A stretch of 64,000 bases of DNA from Mixta calida (GCF_002953215.1 NZ_CP026378.1:124001-188000), one strand, 5' to 3'; positions 9,979 through 21,414 are shown, counted from the first letter of the stretch. Program-made: numbers and translations. The notes: a model not told the origin generated them from the sequence alone.

Positions 9979-11123
9979 TACTCTTGACTCTCAGGATTAA
10001 AATCCAGCGCGGCGGGCACCGGAAGGTTGACAGGTTTTTTGGGACGCAGGCCGCCTGCGTGACGCCAGCGGCGCAGGCTGTAAACCCAGGCGAGCACTTC
10101 CGCCACCGCGCCGTACAGGGCGGCAGGGATCGGCGCGTTCAGCTCGCAGTGGCGATAAAGCGCGCGCGCCAGCGGCGGCGCCTGCAGCATCGGAATATTG
10201 TGCTGCTCGCCGACCGCACGGATGCGCAACGCGGTCTCGCCTGCGCCTTTAGCCAGTAAAATCGGCGCGGACATCGCGCCCTCTTTGTAACGCAACGCCA
10301 CGGAATAGTGCGTGGGGTTGTTGATAATCACGTCGGCGTTCGGCAGCTCCGCCATCATGCGGCGGCTGGCCGCCGCGCGCTGCAACTGCCGGATGCGCGC
10401 CTTAATATGCGGGTCGCCTTCATGCTGCTTATGCTCGTCGCGGATCTCCTGGCGGCTCATGCGCAGCTTCTTCAGATTGCTGAAGATTTGCCAGAAGACG
10501 TCGTAACCCACCATCGGAATCAACGCCAGAATCACCATCAGCAGACAGCCCATAATCAGGCGGGCAAAATTGCTCAGCGCCTCATACAGCGGCTGGTTCA
10601 CCAGATGAATGAATTCCTGCTTATGCACGAAGAGATAGAGGCTGCACACGCAGCCCACCAGGGTCACCTTCAGCAGGCCTTTAAGCAGCTCGGAAACCAC
10701 CTGCGCGGAAAAGAGCCGCTTAAAGCCGGAAACGGGGAAAAGGCGTTTTAAATCGAGCTTCAGCGATTTGCCGCCGAGGTGCAGACCGCCCAGCAGCATC
10801 GGCGTGGTGATGGCGGTCAGAAACAGTCCGGGCAGCAGCAGCATCAGCGCGCGCGCGGCCTTGCCGCCCAGATGGCGCAGCTGATAAAACAGCAGCGTGC
10901 TGTCCTGCGCCAGCAGGGAATCGAAGGTCAGGCCGTCATGCAGCAGTTCAGTCAGGTGCCGCAACAGATCGTGTCCGCCGGCCAGCATCAGCGACCAGCC
11001 GACCAGTAGCATGAGCACCGATGTCAGCTCTTTAGAACGAGGGATCTGCCCCTCTTTACGCGCCTTCTCTCGCCGGTAAGGCGTGGGGTCTTCGGTCTTT
11101 TCTACATCGCTCTCTTCTGACAT
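9978..11123 (-). CDS. flhB: Flagellar export switch protein FlhB
   Basis: 381 residues (E. coli 382). Four membrane helices fall between about 30 and 210. A cytosolic domain carries the autocleavage site NPTH in INNPTHYSVALRY. Cleavage there changes export specificity from rod/hook to filament substrates together with FliK. The N-terminus starts MSEESDVEKTEDPTPYRREKAR, typical of the family. It lies between cheZ and flhA, as in E. coli. Confidence 0.98.
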   Translation of the reverse strand: MSEESDVEKTEDPTPYRREKARKEGQIPRSKELTSVLMLLVGWSLMLAGGHDLLRHLTELLHDGLTFDSLLAQDSTLLFYQLRHLGGKAARALMLLLPGLFLTAITTPMLLGGLHLGGKSLKLDLKRLFPVSGFKRLFSAQVVSELLKGLLKVTLVGCVCSLYLFVHKQEFIHLVNQPLYEALSNFARLIMGCLLMVILALIPMVGYDVFWQIFSNLKKLRMSRQEIRDEHKQHEGDPHIKARIRQLQRAAASRRMMAELPNADVIINNPTHYSVALRYKEGAMSAPILLAKGAGETALRIRAVGEQHNIPMLQAPPLARALYRHCELNAPIPAALYGAVAEVLAWVYSLRRWRHAGGLRPKKPVNLPVPAALDFNPESQE

Positions 11124-11147
11124 CGGCGCCGATCCCCTGTGCTTTGA

Positions 11148-11801
11148 TTAAAAGCCGAGGCTCTCCAGCAGGTCGTCAACCTGGTCCTGAGAGGCCACTA
11201 CGCCCGCTTTGGTGTGATCCAGCTGCGGGCCGTTTTTCAGGCTGTCGCGATCGTTGTCGGCGGCGGCGGCGGCGATCGGTTTCTCCGGCATATTTTCCAC
11301 CAGCACCTGGATCAGGCCGTGTTCGATCTCGGCGATCAGATCCATCATCTTTTTGATCACCTGGCCGGTCAGATCCTGGAAATCCTGCGCCATCATAATT
11401 TCCATCAGCTGCTGATTGGTCTGCTGCGTGATATCGGGCGTCTGTTTCAGGAACTGGCGCGTGTCGTTCACCAGCTCGCGGGCGATGGGAAGCTCGACCG
11501 GTTCGGCGAACCATTCATCCCAGCGTTCCGCCAGCTTAGTGGCGTTGGCGTTCAGCTCGTCCTGCAACGGCCGCGCCGCCTCCACGCAGGTCAGCACGCG
11601 GTCGGCGGCGTGCGAGGTTTTATCCACCACGTAGCTCAGGCGATCGCGCGCGTCCGGTATCGCCTCCGCCACGTCCATAATGGCGCGGTCGAGACTCAGA
11701 TTATTCAGGCTGACGCGCAGCTGGCGCGCCAGTTGTCCAATTTGCGAAAAGATAACCTTCAGGTTATCGGCTGACTGTGCGTTTGTTGACTCTGCGTCCA
11801 T
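11148..11801 (-). CDS. cheZ: CheY-P phosphatase CheZ
   Basis: 217 residues (E. coli 214), a long helical hairpin. The catalytic segment [16 protein letters not shown] holds the Asp and Gln that act on CheY-P. The C-terminal peptide [12 protein letters not shown] is the CheY-binding tail. CheZ ends the tumble signal by dephosphorylating CheY. It begins 4 bases after the cheY stop. Confidence 0.97.
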   Translation of the reverse strand: MDAESTNAQSADNLKVIFSQIGQLARQLRVSLNNLSLDRAIMDVAEAIPDARDRLSYVVDKTSHAADRVLTCVEAARPLQDELNANATKLAERWDEWFAEPVELPIARELVNDTRQFLKQTPDITQQTNQQLMEIMMAQDFQDLTGQVIKKMMDLIAEIEHGLIQVLVENMPEKPIAAAAADNDRDSLKNGPQLDHTKAGVVASQDQVDDLLESLGF

Positions 11802-11805
11802 GCGT

Positions 11806-12195
11806 TTACCATCCCAGTTTTTCGAAAATCTTACTTAGCTTCTCTTCCAGCGTGGCGGCGGTAAAAGGCTTCACGACGTAGCCGCTGGCGCCCGCCTGCG
11901 CCGCCGCAATGATATTTTCTTTCTTCGCTTCCGCGGTCACCATCAACACGGGAAGGGTGCTGAAGCGTTCATCTTTACGGATCTCATTCAGCAGCTGCAG
12001 GCCGTCCATATTGGGCATATTCCAGTCGCTGATAACGAAATCGACCGGCGCGGCCTGCAATTTGGCCAGCGCGTCGCTGCCGTCCTCCGCTTCTTCCACG
12101 TTGTGGTAGCCGAGATCTTTTAAAAGATTGCGCACAATACGGCGCATCGTTGCGAAATCATCTACCACCAGAAAACGTAAGTTTTTGTCTGCCAT
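11806..12195 (-). CDS. cheY: Chemotaxis response regulator CheY
   Basis: 129 residues, identical in length to E. coli CheY. A single receiver domain: acidic pair DD near the start ([11 protein letters not shown]), phospho-acceptor Asp in [11 protein letters not shown], Thr/Ser switch in MVTAEAKK, and Lys in YVVKPFTAA. CheY-P binds FliM to switch rotation. Start chosen at 12195 (MADKNLRFL); a longer upstream frame overlapping cheB has no family support. Confidence 0.98.
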   Translation of the reverse strand: MADKNLRFLVVDDFATMRRIVRNLLKDLGYHNVEEAEDGSDALAKLQAAPVDFVISDWNMPNMDGLQLLNEIRKDERFSTLPVLMVTAEAKKENIIAAAQAGASGYVVKPFTAATLEEKLSKIFEKLGW

Positions 12196-12253
12196 TTTGA
12201 TTATCAGTCCGTATTGAAAGTGAAATAACAGCTTCGGTAAGAGAGAGGCAGCG

Positions 12254-13303
12254 TCAGATGCGCCGCGCCTGGCCGACGACATTACTCAGAATGCGCTGGC
12301 ACATCTGATCGAGATCGACGATTTCATCCACGCCGTCAATCGCCACCGCTTCGCGCGGCATGCCGTACACCACGCAAGTTTTTTCGCTTTGCGCCAGCGT
12401 GCGTGCGCCCGCTTTACGCATCGCCAGCAGTCCCTGGGCACCGTCGTGCCCCATGCCGGTCAGAATGGCGCCCACCGCATTTTTGCCGGCGGATTTCGCT
12501 ACCGAGTGAAACAGCAGGTCGACGGAAGGGCAGTGGCGGTTAACCGGCGGCAGATCGTTCAGCTGTGCATGGTAGTTGGCGCCGCTGCGCGCCAGCTCAA
12601 GATGACGGCCGCCCGGCGCGATATAGGCGTGTCCCGGCAGTACGCGATCGCCGTCCTCCGCCTCTTTTACGGCGATCTGGCAGATCTTGTTCAGACGATC
12701 GGCAAAAGATCGGGTAAACCCGGCGGGCATATGCTGGGTAATCACAATGCCCGGACAGTTCAGCGGCATCGCGGTCAGCACCTGACGCAGCGCTTCGGTG
12801 CCGCCGGTCGAGGCGCCGATAGCGATAATTTTTTCACTGCCGACCAGCGGACCTTTGCTGACGTGGGCGACCGGCGCCGCGGTATGACGCGGGAAATTGC
12901 GCACCCGCGACGCCATACGGATCTTCTCGGCAATCAGCTCGCTGTATTGCAGCATGCCCTCGCGCAGGCCCATTTCCGGTTTGGTGACGAAATCGATTGC
13001 CCCCAGCTCCAGCGCGTTCAGAGTAATCTCCGACCCTTTCTGCGTCAGGGAGGAGACCATAATCACCGGCATCGGACGCAGGCGCATCAGGCGTTCAAGG
13101 AAATCCAGCCCGTCCATGCGCGGCATTTCCACATCCAGCGTCAGCACATCGGGTGAAAAGCGTTTAATCAAATCACGAGCGATCAGCGGATCCGGGGCCG
13201 TTGCCACCATTTCCATATCCGGCTGTTGATCGACGATATTGGTCATGATGCTGCGTATTAACGCAGAATCATCTACGCAAAGTACCTTGATTTTATTCAT
13301 CAT
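12254..13303 (-). CDS. cheB: Chemotaxis methylesterase/response regulator CheB
   Basis: 349 residues, the E. coli length. The receiver domain is N-terminal, with phospho-acceptor Asp in [11 protein letters not shown]. The esterase domain is C-terminal with catalytic Ser in [10 protein letters not shown], His in [10 protein letters not shown] and Asp in [10 protein letters not shown]. CheB removes receptor methyl groups and deamidates glutamines during adaptation. It overlaps the end of cheR by a few bases, so the two are translationally coupled. Confidence 0.98.
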   Translation of the reverse strand: MMNKIKVLCVDDSALIRSIMTNIVDQQPDMEMVATAPDPLIARDLIKRFSPDVLTLDVEMPRMDGLDFLERLMRLRPMPVIMVSSLTQKGSEITLNALELGAIDFVTKPEMGLREGMLQYSELIAEKIRMASRVRNFPRHTAAPVAHVSKGPLVGSEKIIAIGASTGGTEALRQVLTAMPLNCPGIVITQHMPAGFTRSFADRLNKICQIAVKEAEDGDRVLPGHAYIAPGGRHLELARSGANYHAQLNDLPPVNRHCPSVDLLFHSVAKSAGKNAVGAILTGMGHDGAQGLLAMRKAGARTLAQSEKTCVVYGMPREAVAIDGVDEIVDLDQMCQRILSNVVGQARRI

Positions 13304-14178
13304 TTATCCTGGGTCAGGCTGTAAACTGACTGACCGCGCAGGCGAAACGGCCCGTTCATATTGCTGAAATTTTCGGAGTGTCCGACAAACAGCAGACCGC
13401 CCGGCTTCAGCATTTTCGCAAAGCGCCGCAGGATCTGGTGCTGCGTGCGCTGGTCAAAATAGATCATCACGTTGCGGCAAAAAATCGCATCGAAAGGCGC
13501 AGGTAAGCGCCATTCCGGCGCCAGTAAATTCAACTGCTGATAGTGAATCGTGTTGAGCAAAGAGGGCTTCGCTTTCACCTGGTCCCGCTGCGCGCCGGTG
13601 CCGCGCAGAAACCAGGCGCGCTTCTGCTCCAGCGTCAGCGCGCTGATATCATCGTGCCGGTAGATGCCTTTCTCTGCTTTGGCCAGCACTTCGGTATCGA
13701 TATCCGTCGCCCAAATACGCGGCCCGCCTACGCTTGGCCCCAGCACGTCATTCAGCGTGATGGCGATAGAGCACGGCTCCTCGCCGGTCGACGCGGCGGT
13801 ACACCAGACGGTGTAGTTGTTCTGGCGCGCGCGGGCATGCTCGGCCAGCACGGGAAAGTGATAGGCTTCCCGGAAAAACGAGGTCAGATTCGTCGTCAGA
13901 GCGTTAATAAACTGCTGCCACTCAGGGCTGACAGGGTCTGACTCCAGCAGATTCAGATAGGCGGTAAAGGTTTTCAGCCCCAGCTGGCGCACGCGCCGGG
14001 CGAGACGGTTATAAACCATGTCGCGTTTCTGGTGGCTCAGCACGATGCCCGCCCGGTGGTAAATTAACGCGCTGATTTTTTCTAATTCCGCCTCGGTCAG
14101 AACGAATCCATTCTGTTTATTTACATTTGTACTGTTCAAATTACTGATTTCACTTATCGCGTTTTGCTGATACATCAT
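13300..14178 (-). CDS. cheR: Chemotaxis receptor methyltransferase CheR
   Basis: About 292 residues from ATG 14178 (E. coli 286). An N-terminal helical domain ([19 protein letters not shown]) precedes the SAM-binding fold ([18 protein letters not shown], then [11 protein letters not shown] and [11 protein letters not shown]). CheR methylates receptor glutamates from S-adenosylmethionine. An in-frame start at 14268 would add an odd basic leader, so 14178 or 14175 is preferred. It heads the cheRBYZ-flhBAE operon. No receptor gene lies upstream, unlike E. coli tar-tap-cheR. Confidence 0.95.
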   Translation of the reverse strand: MMYQQNAISEISNLNSTNVNKQNGFVLTEAELEKISALIYHRAGIVLSHQKRDMVYNRLARRVRQLGLKTFTAYLNLLESDPVSPEWQQFINALTTNLTSFFREAYHFPVLAEHARARQNNYTVWCTAASTGEEPCSIAITLNDVLGPSVGGPRIWATDIDTEVLAKAEKGIYRHDDISALTLEQKRAWFLRGTGAQRDQVKAKPSLLNTIHYQQLNLLAPEWRLPAPFDAIFCRNVMIYFDQRTQHQILRRFAKMLKPGGLLFVGHSENFSNMNGPFRLRGQSVYSLTQDK

Positions 14179-14356
14179 GCGTCTCTGCGTTGGCAGGTGC
14201 GCTTCAGCCGGGCTGCCTGTTCTGCGCCGTTGATTCGCAGCAGAATGGGCGTGCGGCAGACCCGTCATCAGGGCAAGAGGGGCGATCGGCGACCTGGCGG
14301 TGAGTCGATGGCGAAATAATCGTTCGCCAGGCCGCCAACACCGCGCCGGCCCGCCT

Positions 14357-14689
14357 TTAAACGGACATATTCATTATTTCCTGGTAAGCGCTGACTAATT
14401 TATTGCGCACCTGAACGCCCAGATTTAACGCGACGGAAGATTTCTGCATTGAAACCATCACATCATTCAGACCAATGCCCGGCGTGCCGGAGAGATAATT
14501 CTCCGCCTGACTTTTCGCATTGGTTTGTAATTGGTTAATATTGTTAAGGCCGTTAAGTAAAAGGCTGGAGAAGGAAACATCGGTGTCGTTTTTTTGTGTA
14601 TCCCGAATGGACAGGCGCTGACCTGATTCCGCAATTTGCTTCGCCTGAAACTGTATTTGTTCCAGAACGCCCGTAGATTGAATCGGCAT
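14357..14689 (-). CDS. fliE: Flagellar basal body protein FliE
   Basis: 110 residues (E. coli 104). C-terminal helices with the typical pattern MVSMQKSSVALNLGVQVRNKLVSAYQEIMNMSV. FliE joins the MS-ring to the proximal rod and is an early export substrate. It is alone on the minus strand, divergent from fliF. The 289-base gap between them (14690-14978) should hold the class II promoters for both sides; it is AT-rich, and I could not define FlhDC boxes by eye. Confidence 0.96.
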   Translation of the reverse strand: MPIQSTGVLEQIQFQAKQIAESGQRLSIRDTQKNDTDVSFSSLLLNGLNNINQLQTNAKSQAENYLSGTPGIGLNDVMVSMQKSSVALNLGVQVRNKLVSAYQEIMNMSV

Positions 14690-14978
14690 AGCATTCCCTT
14701 ATGAAATAACCTGATGCGCGTCAATGCAGCATCAGATTTTTTCCTTTTATTAACCTGTAATTAATAGAAAGAATAACATGACGCCATCAGCGTGGAATAA
14801 TGCAAAAAGCAGACAGAAGCTTCCCCTTATTAATGGTTAATATTTTTCTTAAATGGCGGATAATATTGCAAAGGCGCAGTGCCGGTAAAAGGCATTGCGC
14901 CTGTTTTACTGGAGTTGGCGTGCTGATTAACGGCTTATGGTGCAGATTGCATCATCTATTTTCAGGCAGGATGACCGC

Positions 14979-16637
14979 ATGGATGCCAACAATAAGAGTA
15001 ATAAGATTAACGCTTCTTTCAATTTAATGTCAGCTTTGGAACGCATTCGCGCAAATCCCAGATTTATATTTATGATTCTGGCTGCGGCCGCGATATCCGT
15101 GGTGATTGCGTTATTCTTCTGGGCCCGTACGCCAGACTACCGCACCCTTTACAGCAACATCAGCGACGAAGATGGCGGCGCCATTGTGGCGCAGCTGGCG
15201 CAGATGAATGTGCCCTATCGCTTTCAGGAGCATGGCGGCGCCATTATGGTGCCTGCCGATCACGTCTATGAGGCTCGCCTGAAGCTGGCCCAGCAGGGTC
15301 TGCCCAAAGGAGGGCAGGTCGGCTTTGAACTGCTCGACCAGGAGAAGTTCGGCCTCAGCCAGTTTAATGAACAGATCAACTATCAGCGCGCGCTGGAAGG
15401 CGAGCTGGCGCGCACCATTGAAAAGCTGGGGCCGGTAAAGAGCGCGCGCGTGCATCTGGCGATGCCGAAACAGACGCTGTTCGTGCGCGAACAAAAATCC
15501 CCTTCTGCTTCCGTCACGCTGAATCTGAACGCGGGCCGCGCGCTGGACGCCGGACAGGTGAGCGCCATCAGCTGGCTGATCTCCAGCGCCGTGCCCGGCC
15601 TGAACGCCGATAACGTCACGCTGGTCGATCAGAACGGCAATCTGCTGACCCAGCGCGGCGATCGGGCGATTCAGACCAGCCAGCTGAAATATATCAACGA
15701 GGTTGAGGCGGACTATCGCCAGCGCATTCAGGCGATCCTTGCCCCCGTAGTGGGCGCGGCGAACGTCAAAACGCAGGTTACTGCGCAGATCGATTTTACG
15801 ACCCATGAGCAAACGGCGGAGCAGTATCAGCCGAACGGCACGCCGGAAACCATGGCGGTGCGCAGCCGTCACGCCAGCAGCAGCGAGCAGGGCAATAAGG
15901 CGGGGCCGGGCGGCGTGCCGGGCGCGTTAAGCAATCAGCCGCCGACGCCAGCCACCGCGCCGATTACCCAGCCCGCGGCTAACGCCGCGCAGAACGGCAC
16001 CCAGAATGGCACGGTGACCACCGTTCCCTATAACCGACAGAACGACGAAACCACCAACTACGAGCTGAACCGTACGCTCACCCACACCAAACGCAGCGCG
16101 GGCGCCATCGAACGGCTTTCCGTCGCCGTGGTGGTGAACTATCAGACCGATGACGAAGGCAAACCGGTCGCGCTGAGCAAAGAGCGTATGGAGCAGATTC
16201 AGGCGCTGGTCAAAGAGGCGATGGGCTACTCCAGCGCGCGCGGCGACACGCTGAACGTGGTCAACTCGCCGTTCAACGACAGCCCGACCGAACCGGAAAT
16301 CCCGTTCTGGCGTGAACCTGGCTTTATCGATCTGCTGATGTCGGCAGGCCGTTACCTGATGGTGGCGCTGGTGGCGCTGATCCTGTGGCGCAAGATGCTG
16401 CAACCTTTCTGGATCAAGCATCAGCAGCTGGCGCTGCAAAAGCTGGAGCTGGAAAAGGAGGCGCGTCAGGCAGAGCTGAATGCGCAGTTACGTAAGGCGG
16501 AAATGCATGAGCAGGCGAAAGCGCAGCAGCGTGTGGAAACAGAAGTTAATATCCAGCAGCTGCGCAACACCGCTGAGCAAGATCCGCAGGTTATCGCCCT
16601 CGTCATCCGCCGCTGGATGAATAAGGAGCAGTCTTGA
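14979..16637 (+). CDS. fliF: Flagellar MS-ring protein FliF
   Basis: About 552 residues (E. coli 552). A first membrane helix lies near residue 30 ([19 protein letters not shown]). The periplasmic ring-building motifs follow ([26 protein letters not shown]-like [14 protein letters not shown], then [18 protein letters not shown]). A second membrane helix near 450 and a cytosolic tail that binds FliG complete it. FliF forms the MS-ring, the base on which the motor is assembled. ATG 14979 (MDANNKSNK) is preferred to ATG 14937, which would add 14 unusual residues. Its stop overlaps the fliG start. Confidence 0.97.
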   Translation: MDANNKSNKINASFNLMSALERIRANPRFIFMILAAAAISVVIALFFWARTPDYRTLYSNISDEDGGAIVAQLAQMNVPYRFQEHGGAIMVPADHVYEARLKLAQQGLPKGGQVGFELLDQEKFGLSQFNEQINYQRALEGELARTIEKLGPVKSARVHLAMPKQTLFVREQKSPSASVTLNLNAGRALDAGQVSAISWLISSAVPGLNADNVTLVDQNGNLLTQRGDRAIQTSQLKYINEVEADYRQRIQAILAPVVGAANVKTQVTAQIDFTTHEQTAEQYQPNGTPETMAVRSRHASSSEQGNKAGPGGVPGALSNQPPTPATAPITQPAANAAQNGTQNGTVTTVPYNRQNDETTNYELNRTLTHTKRSAGAIERLSVAVVVNYQTDDEGKPVALSKERMEQIQALVKEAMGYSSARGDTLNVVNSPFNDSPTEPEIPFWREPGFIDLLMSAGRYLMVALVALILWRKMLQPFWIKHQQLALQKLELEKEARQAELNAQLRKAEMHEQAKAQQRVETEVNIQQLRNTAEQDPQVIALVIRRWMNKEQS

Positions 16638-17622
16638 TGAACGCATGCGAAAAAAGCGCGGTGATTATGCTGACGCTCGGCGAAGAGCGCGCCGCCGAGG
16701 TATTTCGTCATCTCAGCACCCATGAAGTGACGCAGATCAGCAGCGCAATGGTCAGCATGAGCGGCTTTACCCATGAGCAGCTGAGCGAGGCGCTGAAAGA
16801 GTTTCAGCGCGACGCCAGCGAATTCGCCGCCCTGAACATCAATACCAACGATTATCTGCGCAACGTGCTGGTGCAGGCGCTGGGCGAAGAGCGCGCCTCC
16901 AGCCTGCTGGAAGATCTGCTGGATACGCAAGGCAACAACAACGGTATCGAAGCCCTTAACTTTATGGAGCCGCAGGCGGTATTTGAGCTGATTCATGAAG
17001 AACATCCGCAGATTATCGCCACCATTCTGGTACACCTGAAACGCGCGCAGGCGGCAGATGTGCTGACCCGCTTCGACGAGCGCGAGCGCAACGACATCAT
17101 GCTGCGTATCGCCACCTTCGGCGGCGTGCAGCCGGCGGCGTTGCAGGAGCTGACCGAGGTGCTGAACAACCTGCTGCACGGTCAGAATCTGAAACGCAGC
17201 AAAATGGGCGGCGTTCGTCCGGCAGCCGAAATCCTTAACCTGATGAAATCGCAGCAGGAAGAGGCCGCCATCGAAGCGGTGCGCGAATTCGACCAGGAGC
17301 TGGCGCAAAAAATCATCGACGAAATGTTCCTGTTCGAAAACCTGCTGGATATCGAAGACCGCAGCATCCAGCGCATCCTGCAGGATGTGGATAACGAAAC
17401 GTTGATTATCGCCCTGAAAGGGCCGAACAGCCGCTGCGCGACAAGTTCTTCCGCAATATGTCGAAGCGTCAGGCGGATATCATGCGCGAAGATCTCAACG
17501 TGCGCGGACCGGTGCGCATGTCGCAGGTGGAAGCGGAGCAGAAAAATATTCTGCAAGTGGTGCGCCGCTTAGCCGAAAGTGGCGAGATCAATATCGGAGG
17601 CAGCGAGGATGTCTATGTCTGA
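16637..17622 (+). pseudogene. fliG: Flagellar motor switch protein FliG, frameshifted near the 3' end
   Basis: The first 260 or so residues are typical FliG ([29 protein letters not shown], the middle and early C-terminal domains). After LIIALKG a one-base deletion in the G run at 17420-17422 shifts the frame, giving an unrelated tail that stops at 17572. In the -1 frame the expected sequence resumes at once ([21 protein letters not shown], then [17 protein letters not shown]) and ends at 17622, just inside fliH. The lost part holds the charged torque-generating helix of FliG-C that meets MotA. As written, the strain would be non-motile unless this is an assembly error. Corrected length would be about 329 residues, close to E. 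coli (331). Confidence 0.93.
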
Positions 17623-18316
17623 TGCGCAGCCGGCCCTGGCCTGGCAGAGCTGGCAGCCAGAGGATCTCTGCGCGCCGGATAGTCTGCCGGAGATTTTTCC
17701 GTTGACCGACGGCGAACCGACGGAGCAGCAGCGTCAGATGGAGCTGCAACGCCTGCGGCAACAGGCGGAGCAGCGCGGTCTGGCGCAGGGCCAGGCGAAG
17801 GGGCTGGAGGAGGGCCGCAAGCAGGGCTACGACGAAGGCTTTTTGCAGGGGCAGCAGGCGGGCAGAGAGCAGGGACTGGCGGAAGCGCGCGAGCAGCAGG
17901 CGCAGATCCTGGCGCAGTTCTCCACGCTGCTGGAATCCTTCCAGACCTCGGTCGACAATCTGGAGAAGGTGATCCCGTCGCGTCTGGTGCAGATGGCGCT
18001 GATAGCGGCACGCGCCGCGATCGGCAAAAGCCTGGCATGCGACAGCAGCTTCCTGCTGGAAAAAATTCAGGCGCTGTTGCAGGCCGAGCCGCTGTTCCAG
18101 GCGCCCGCACAGCTTTGGGTCAGCACGGATGAGCTGCCGGCGGTACAGGCGCAGCTGAGCGAGCTGCTGGCGAAGCAGGGCTGGGAGCTGCGCGCCGACG
18201 AAACCATGCTGCCGGGCGGCTGCCGCATCACCTCCGCCGAAGGCGAACTGGATGCGACCGTCAACGGCAGCTGGCAGGCGCTGTGTCAGATCTGCCGAGA
18301 GGATTACGCGGCATGA
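17609..18316 (+). CDS. fliH: Flagellar export ATPase regulator FliH
   Basis: 235 residues from ATG 17609 (E. coli 228). A Gln/Glu/Ala-rich central segment with GxxxG-type repeats ([20 protein letters not shown]) is the hallmark of FliH, followed by a conserved C-terminal domain that binds FliI. FliH holds the ATPase in check and docks it to the C-ring. GGAGG lies 7 bases before ATG 17609, which decides the start over GTG 17579. The start overlaps the true (frame-corrected) end of fliG. Confidence 0.95.
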   Translation: MSMSDAQPALAWQSWQPEDLCAPDSLPEIFPLTDGEPTEQQRQMELQRLRQQAEQRGLAQGQAKGLEEGRKQGYDEGFLQGQQAGREQGLAEAREQQAQILAQFSTLLESFQTSVDNLEKVIPSRLVQMALIAARAAIGKSLACDSSFLLEKIQALLQAEPLFQAPAQLWVSTDELPAVQAQLSELLAKQGWELRADETMLPGGCRITSAEGELDATVNGSWQALCQICREDYAA

Positions 18317-19680
18317 GCCAGCGCCTTTCGCAATGGCTACAGGCTATTGAGGATAAAGAGCAGCGCATCGCCGCGCTGCCGACGACGCGCCGTTACGGCA
18401 GGCTAACCCGCGCCACCGGACTGGTGATGGAGGCGGTCGGCCTGACGTTGCCTATCGGCACGCTCTGTCGGGTCGAGCGCGACAGCGCCCACGGCGGCGA
18501 CAGCGTGGAGAGCGAGGTCGTGGGCTTTAACGGCCAGCTGCTTTACCTGATGCCGCTGGAAAACGTCGACGGCATTCTGCCGGGCGCGCGCGTTTACGCG
18601 CCCGATACCGGCAGCGCCAAAGGCAAGCTGCTGCCGCTGGGCCACGCCCTGCTGGGCCGCGTGCTGGATGCGCGCGCCCGTCCGCTGGACGGCCTGCCCG
18701 CGCCCGATACGCGTCAGCGCGGCGCGCTGTTTTCTGTGCCCTTTAACCCGCTGCTGCGCGATCCGATTAAATCGGTGCTGGACGTCGGCGTGCGCGCCAT
18801 CAACGGCCTGTTAACGGTGGGCCGCGGTCAGCGCATGGGGCTGTTCGCCGGTTCCGGCGTCGGCAAAAGCGTACTGCTCGGCATGATGGCGCGCTATACC
18901 AAAGCGGATGTGATCGTGGTCGGCCTGATCGGCGAGCGTGGCCGTGAAGTTAAAGATTTTATTGAAAATATCCTTGGCAAAGAGGGGCTGAGCCGCGCGG
19001 TGGTGATCGCCGCGCCCGCTGACGTATCGCCGATTCTGCGTATGCAGGGCGCCGATTACGCCACGCGCATCGCCGAGGATTTCCGCGATCGGGGGCTGAA
19101 TGTGCTGCTGATTATGGATTCGCTGACACGCTACGCGATGGCGCAGCGCGAGATCGCGCTGGCGATTGGCGAGCCGCCAGCGACCAAAGGCTATCCGCCT
19201 TCGGTATTCGCGCGGCTGCCGGCGCTGGTGGAGCGTGCCGGCAACGGCGTGCAGGGCGGCGGCTCGATTACCGCCTTTTATACCGTGCTGACCGAGGGCG
19301 ACGACCAGCAGGACCCGATCGCCGACTCGGCGCGCGCCATCCTCGATGGTCATGTGGTGCTGTCGCGTCGTCTGGCGGAGGCGGGTCACTATCCGGCTAT
19401 CGATATTGAAGCCTCGATCAGCCGTGCGATGACCGAGCTGATCGCGCCTTCCCACTACAAAAAAGTACAGCGTTTTAAACAGTTGCTTTCCGCCTGGCAG
19501 CGCAACCGCGACCTGATCAGCGTCGGCGCCTATGCGGCCGGCAGCGATCCGCTGCTGGATAAGGCGATTACGCTTTATCCGCAGATGGAAGGGTTCCTGC
19601 AACAGGGGATTTACGACTGTAGCGATTATGAAACGTCCTTTGCCGCGCTTTCGGCGCTGTTTCCCGACCTCCCTGAATAA
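18313..19680 (+). CDS. fliI: Flagellum-specific export ATPase FliI
   Basis: 455 residues (E. coli 457). F1-ATPase beta-like. Walker [12 protein letters not shown], Walker [22 protein letters not shown], and the [15 protein letters not shown] signature. FliI hydrolyses ATP to help load and unfold export substrates. ATG 18313 overlaps the fliH stop (ATGA) with GAGAGGA upstream; longer in-frame starts inside fliH are rejected. Confidence 0.98.
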   Translation: MSQRLSQWLQAIEDKEQRIAALPTTRRYGRLTRATGLVMEAVGLTLPIGTLCRVERDSAHGGDSVESEVVGFNGQLLYLMPLENVDGILPGARVYAPDTGSAKGKLLPLGHALLGRVLDARARPLDGLPAPDTRQRGALFSVPFNPLLRDPIKSVLDVGVRAINGLLTVGRGQRMGLFAGSGVGKSVLLGMMARYTKADVIVVGLIGERGREVKDFIENILGKEGLSRAVVIAAPADVSPILRMQGADYATRIAEDFRDRGLNVLLIMDSLTRYAMAQREIALAIGEPPATKGYPPSVFARLPALVERAGNGVQGGGSITAFYTVLTEGDDQQDPIADSARAILDGHVVLSRRLAEAGHYPAIDIEASISRAMTELIAPSHYKKVQRFKQLLSAWQRNRDLISVGAYAAGSDPLLDKAITLYPQMEGFLQQGIYDCSDYETSFAALSALFPDLPE

Positions 19681-19694
19681 TAAAGGCGAATAGC

Positions 19695-20144
19695 ATGGCG
19701 AAACGTACCCCGATGCATGTTCTGCGCAATCTGGCGGAACAGAATCTGAATGACACCACGCAGAAGTTGGGCAAGGTGCGGCAGGCGCACGCCAGCGCCG
19801 CCGCGCAGCTTGAGCAGCTGACCCGCTATGAACAGGAATATGGTCGCCAGCTGCAAACCACCCTGTCCGCCAACGGCATGCCGGTGGTGACGCTGCTGAG
19901 CCATCAGTTTTTTATCTCTTCGCTCAACCGCGTCGTGTGGCAGCAGGAGAACCATGTAGAGACCTGCCAGCAGTCGGTCGACCACACGCTGGAAGGCTGG
20001 AAAAAAGATAAACAGCGGCTGAACGCATTTGAAACGTTAATCAGCCGGGCCGATGCGGTTCTGCAACTTAAGGAGAGCCGCCAGGAGCAGAAAATGATGG
20101 ATGAATTCGCGCAACGCGCCAGCTTAAGGAATGCCGGTCTATGA
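19695..20144 (+). CDS. fliJ: Flagellar export chaperone-escort FliJ
   Basis: 149 residues (E. coli 147), a continuous antiparallel coiled coil. The length, the coiled-coil pattern and the place between fliI and fliK fix the call. FliJ is the stalk-like partner of the FliI hexamer and recycles chaperones. It overlaps fliK by four bases. Confidence 0.95.
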   Translation: MAKRTPMHVLRNLAEQNLNDTTQKLGKVRQAHASAAAQLEQLTRYEQEYGRQLQTTLSANGMPVVTLLSHQFFISSLNRVVWQQENHVETCQQSVDHTLEGWKKDKQRLNAFETLISRADAVLQLKESRQEQKMMDEFAQRASLRNAGL

Positions 20145-21274
20145 TGGTTAACGCAGTCGCCGCCCTTACCGGGGCGGCTTACGATCCCGCCCACACCGTG
20201 CCGACGGCGGAAGGGGAAAGCGGCGACTTCGCCGCCGCGCTGGAAAATCAACAGGCTTTGCTGCCGCTGCTGGTCGGCGGCGCGCAGCTGGAAGGCGACG
20301 CACCGGTTGACGCGGCGCTGGCCGACGCGAAGGCGCCTGATGAAGAAAAGCCGGAAGACGCGCTGGCCGCGCTGTGGCTGACGCCGCAGCCCGCCGTTGC
20401 GCCTGCGGCGCTGAATGACGCTGTGCTTGCCGCCGCGTCGCCGCTATCCGCCTCTGCCGCGCCTGACGAGGCCGTCGCGCCGAACGGAACTGCCGGGACG
20501 CGCGCCGTTGCCGATATGCTGCGCATGATCGCCGGTCCGCAGGCGAGCCTCGGCGCTTCCACGCCAGCGTCCGCCGCCCCGCAGGCGCAGACGGCGTCCG
20601 CGCAGAATGAATCGTTGTTTATCTTTACCCCGCCGACGGCGCAGAACAGCAAAGCGGACGAACGTGAACCGGCCGTCGCGCTGGAGTTCGCTACGGCGGA
20701 TAGCCGCCAGCAGGCGCAGACGATCTCAACCAGCCTCACATCGGCGCCAGCGCCGGTGGTCGCGCACGCGCCGGCGTCAACGCCTGCGACCGTCGCCGCG
20801 CCGCCAGTCAGCACGCCGCTGCCGACGCCGACGGCACATGCCGCGCTGGAGCCGGAAGTAGGGTCGCCCGCCTGGAAACAGGCGCTCAGCCATCAGCTCA
20901 CCAGTTTCACCCGCAACGGCGTGCATCATGCCGAGCTGCGCCTGCATCCAGAGGAGTTAGGGCCGCTACAGATCAGCCTGCGCCTGCATCAGGATCAGGC
21001 CCAGCTGCACTTCGTGACCGATCATCATCAGGTACGCGCCGCGCTGGAAGCTGCGATGCCGCATCTGCGCAGCTCGCTGGCCGAAGCGGGCATCCAGCTC
21101 GATCAGGGCAGCGTAGGCAGCGAAGCGCCGTCATGGGGCGCGACGGCGGATTCCGGCTCCGGCCATGCTTCGCATTCGCAGCAGGAGGGCGAATCCGCGC
21201 AGCATGCTGAGCCGGAGGAAGACCCTGCGCCGCGCATGATCGTCGGACGGCCCGGCATCAGTATTTTTGCCTGA
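20141..21274 (+). CDS. fliK: Flagellar hook-length control protein FliK
   Basis: 377 residues (E. coli 375). A long Ala/Pro-rich, low-complexity N-terminal ruler region runs to about residue 240. A conserved C-terminal domain follows (LRLHPEELGPLQISLRL, then AQLHFVTDHHQVRAALEAAM), which contacts FlhB to switch export specificity. The start ATG overlaps the fliJ stop. FliK is exported and measures the hook. Confidence 0.96.
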   Translation: MMVNAVAALTGAAYDPAHTVPTAEGESGDFAAALENQQALLPLLVGGAQLEGDAPVDAALADAKAPDEEKPEDALAALWLTPQPAVAPAALNDAVLAAASPLSASAAPDEAVAPNGTAGTRAVADMLRMIAGPQASLGASTPASAAPQAQTASAQNESLFIFTPPTAQNSKADEREPAVALEFATADSRQQAQTISTSLTSAPAPVVAHAPASTPATVAAPPVSTPLPTPTAHAALEPEVGSPAWKQALSHQLTSFTRNGVHHAELRLHPEELGPLQISLRLHQDQAQLHFVTDHHQVRAALEAAMPHLRSSLAEAGIQLDQGSVGSEAPSWGATADSGSGHASHSQQEGESAQHAEPEEDPAPRMIVGRPGISIFA

Positions 21275-21414
21275 TAAAGGTAAGCGTTAATTTGCCGACA
21301 GCAATTTCTCCTTTTTGGCGAATTGTCCGAAGGCCCGCGTGTAATAGAATTCGCTATTCAATTAATCCTTATTAATTGAGCGTCAGGTAGTTCATAACAG
21401 GAATTGTTAATTCA

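Noticed and set aside
17400-17440. Programmed -1 frameshift in fliG
   Set aside because: The site is not a canonical X-XXY-YYZ slippery heptamer, and no such frameshift is known in fliG; a base deletion is simpler.
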